Shown here: one piece after another, positions 62,985 to 64,000 of the stretch | How the letters are laid out: each line of letters begins with the position of its first letter | Position numbering within the stretch: position 1 is the first letter of the stretch | Assembly: GCA_905221605.1 (NCBI GenBank) | Contig: CAJNDS010000045.1 | Coordinates: 62,001 to 126,000 of the forward strand | DNA length: 64,000 nt | Origin: Symbiodinium natans | Taxonomy: Eukaryota > Sar > Dinophyceae > Suessiales > Symbiodiniaceae | Direction of reading: 5' to 3' | The notes under the pieces: generated by a model | What the model was told of the DNA's origin: nothing | The model's database searches: none | Seen by the model: only the letters and a program-made list of their open reading frames with translations | Program-made: the position numbers and the translations under genes

Positions 62985-63186
62985 GCGAGCTCCTCGCCAA
63001 TGATCTGAAAAACCGCCACTCACACGAGGCATTCGTAGGGCTTCGGATTTAGGGTTTGGGGTTTGGGGTTTGCGGTTTGGGGGTTCAGGGTTTAGGGTCT
63101 AGGGGTTTCGCCCATTCTTTGTCGAGACAGAGGCTTAGAGGTGCACGGTAAACTTAGACCATGGTCTCATCTTGTGTGCCAAGTAG
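62985..63186 (+). CDS. Two-exon 3' gene end, product unknown
   Basis: Exon 62985-63034 (after AGACACAG) reads ELLANDLKNRHSHEAF and ends at GTAGGG. Exon 63139-63186 (after GGCTTAG) reads RCTVNLDHGLILCAK and TAG, phase 0 on both sides. If the earlier acceptor at 62978 is used, the exon begins DTGELLANDL. Confidence 0.45.
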
Positions 63187-63386
63187 AGGGCTGCGCATTT
63201 CCACAAGGGGCCCCGAAGGACCGTGGGTTTAGGTCTACGGCTTTTGAGGACCCTACAGCCTATACCCTAACCCCTCAATTCTATTCCCTAAACTAACCCC
63301 AAAACCTAAACCCTAAACCCTGAACCATGCAAATTTACACCCTGAAGCCCAAAGGCCCTTGAACACCCCCCCCCCCCCCCCCCCAG

Positions 63387-63420
63387 CTCTTCGACACAGG
63401 CCTTTTTGGCGACCTCGCAA
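63387..63420 (+). CDS. Exon directly after a poly-C tract
   Basis: A 20-base C-run plus AG is the acceptor; the frame reads LFDTGLFGDLA, then donor GTGAAA (or runs SET, TGA). The homopolymer acts as the polypyrimidine tract. Confidence 0.4.
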
Positions 63421-63626
63421 GTGAAACCTGATGTTCAGGGTTGAGGGTTTAGGATTTAGGGCTGAGAATCGAGCTATTATTTTATGGTGTAGGGAGTAGG
63501 GTTTAGGGTAGTTTCGTGTTTTTTCAAGATGTAGGGGCAAGAAGCACCAAGTCCGTCATCCTGAACCCCACGCCCGGAACCCCAAACCAAGCTACTATGA
63601 ATGCAAAGCACCGTCAACCCTAAGCC

Positions 63627-64000
63627 CTACTTGGAGGTTCAGGGTACCTGTAATCCGAATCACAACTGCACTTATGCGGGTTCCGACGTCCGCTTGGGGT
63701 GGAAAGCCGCAACCTTGCAAGGGCGGCTTTAGGGTTTAGGGTTTTGGGTTTAGGGTTTAGGGTTTAGGGTTTAGGGTTTAGGTTTAGGGTTAGGGTTTAG
63801 GGTTGGTTTGACTCAGTGACGAGCCCCCAAAGCCCCAACCCTGAACCCCGCGCCCATATGATCCCCTTCAACCCTGCAACCACTGAACTCTGAAACCTGC
63901 CTCAAGCCAGGAAACCCCACAACGTGAAGCCCGAAACCCTGCGAACCGTACACTCCAAGAAATGGCGCCCAAGCAAGCAGTTTTTGCTTGAAGGTTCATG
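63627..64000. mobile_element. E5 left arms and possible gene start at the window edge
   Basis: 63627-63680 has the E5 left end (CTACTTGGAGGTTCAGGGTA). At 63952 ATGGCGCCCAAGCAAGCAG opens MAPKQAVF and runs straight into another E5 left end (TTGAAGGTTCATG) cut by the window edge, perhaps a first exon followed by an element intron. Confidence 0.4.

Larger units (their letters stand above)
1..64000. repeat. Dispersed telomere-like heptamer blocks (TTTAGGG / CCCTAAA), window-wide
   Basis: Runs of TTTAGGG and of its complement CCCTAAA, from 2 to over 30 units, occur every few hundred bases in both orientations. Degenerate forms are common (TTTGGGG, TTCAGGG, TTAGGGC, TTTAGGGG). They are interstitial: unique coding-like islands lie between them and orientation alternates, so this is not a chromosome end. 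TTTAGGG is the telomere unit of many plants and algae and is reported for dinoflagellates. On + the TTTAGGG blocks mostly follow exon-like islands and CCCTAAA blocks mostly precede them. Confidence 0.95.

Noticed and set aside
1-64000. Chromosome-end telomere
   Set aside because: Arrays are short, alternate in orientation and are separated by unique islands throughout, so they are interstitial.
1-64000. CRISPR array or bacterial operon
   Set aside because: Repeats are telomere-like, minisatellite or MITE-like; no repeat-spacer regularity, no Cas genes, no ribosome-binding-site context.
1-64000. tRNA, rRNA, snRNA or spliced-leader RNA genes
   Set aside because: I looked for cloverleaf-like boxes, conserved rRNA words and the full leader CCGTAGCCATTTTGGCTCAAG-type sequence and saw none; only a 9-base partial leader match was found. 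A covariance-model scan would be decisive.
1-64000. Autonomous transposase or reverse transcriptase
   Set aside because: No frame shows recognisable catalytic motifs; the elements here are short and non-autonomous.

Overview
The window looks like nuclear DNA of a dinoflagellate, probably a Symbiodiniaceae-type alga. The evidence is the ubiquitous plant/alga-type telomere-like heptamer (TTTAGGG on +, CCCTAAA when reversed), very short exons in a sea of repeats, GT/GC/GA-AG introns, a cysteine/histidine zinc motif I know as very common in dinoflagellates, and coding capacity that runs in one direction. I could not run any search, so family assignments and organism are inference.

Layout. No long intact gene is visible. 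From about 0.9 kb to 63.4 kb the repeats are broken by 30-120 bp islands of unique sequence. On the + strand most islands start after a polypyrimidine/AG acceptor, hold an open reading frame and end at a GT (sometimes GC or GA) donor. Where adjacent islands can be joined, codon phase is often kept. The best chains are: a zinc-motif gene (5812-8302); 11159-11514; 13145-15216 (eight exons); 16222-16555; 22149-23536; 25090-26721, which feeds a Glu/Lys/Arg/Ala-rich coiled-coil locus (to 30951); 31164-32170; coiled-coil islands at 33.8-36.3 kb and 39.9-48.2 kb; 52917-53726; 56417-57453; 57744-59235; 59866-60696; 61597-62424 (starts MGCC); and 62985-63186. All well-supported exons are on +, as expected for dinoflagellate unidirectional gene arrays.

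Repeats. TTTAGGG runs tend to begin exactly at the 3' edge of exons (donor GTTTAGGG), and CCCTAAA runs tend to end just before the next acceptor, so many introns could fold into hairpins. At least eight families of short palindromic MITE-like elements, called E1-E8 here, are scattered through the window. Several copies sit exactly at exon-exon junctions, with donor and/or acceptor supplied by their terminal inverted repeats. This is the behaviour of intron-creating transposons (introners), and the chains at 31.2-32.2 kb, 53.2-53.4 kb, 56.4-56.6 kb and 39.9-40.4 kb are the clearest cases. Some element copies carry telomere-like arrays inside, which suggests one way the heptamers spread.

Other blocks: a 1.1 kb CA-rich microsatellite (20.35-21.44 kb), G/C homopolymers up to about 240 bp, 31-bp and several 49-bp minisatellites, a TGTCATTTT satellite (18.2-19.45 kb), a large inverted 49-bp array (38.6-39.3 kb) and AT-rich islands (15.6-16.2, 23.6-23.96, 36.3-37.3 kb). 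I found no tRNA, rRNA, CRISPR array or recognisable transposase. Exon ends are my reading of splice signals without RNA data. Because GC-rich islands are often open in several frames, frames outside the phase-checked chains are uncertain.
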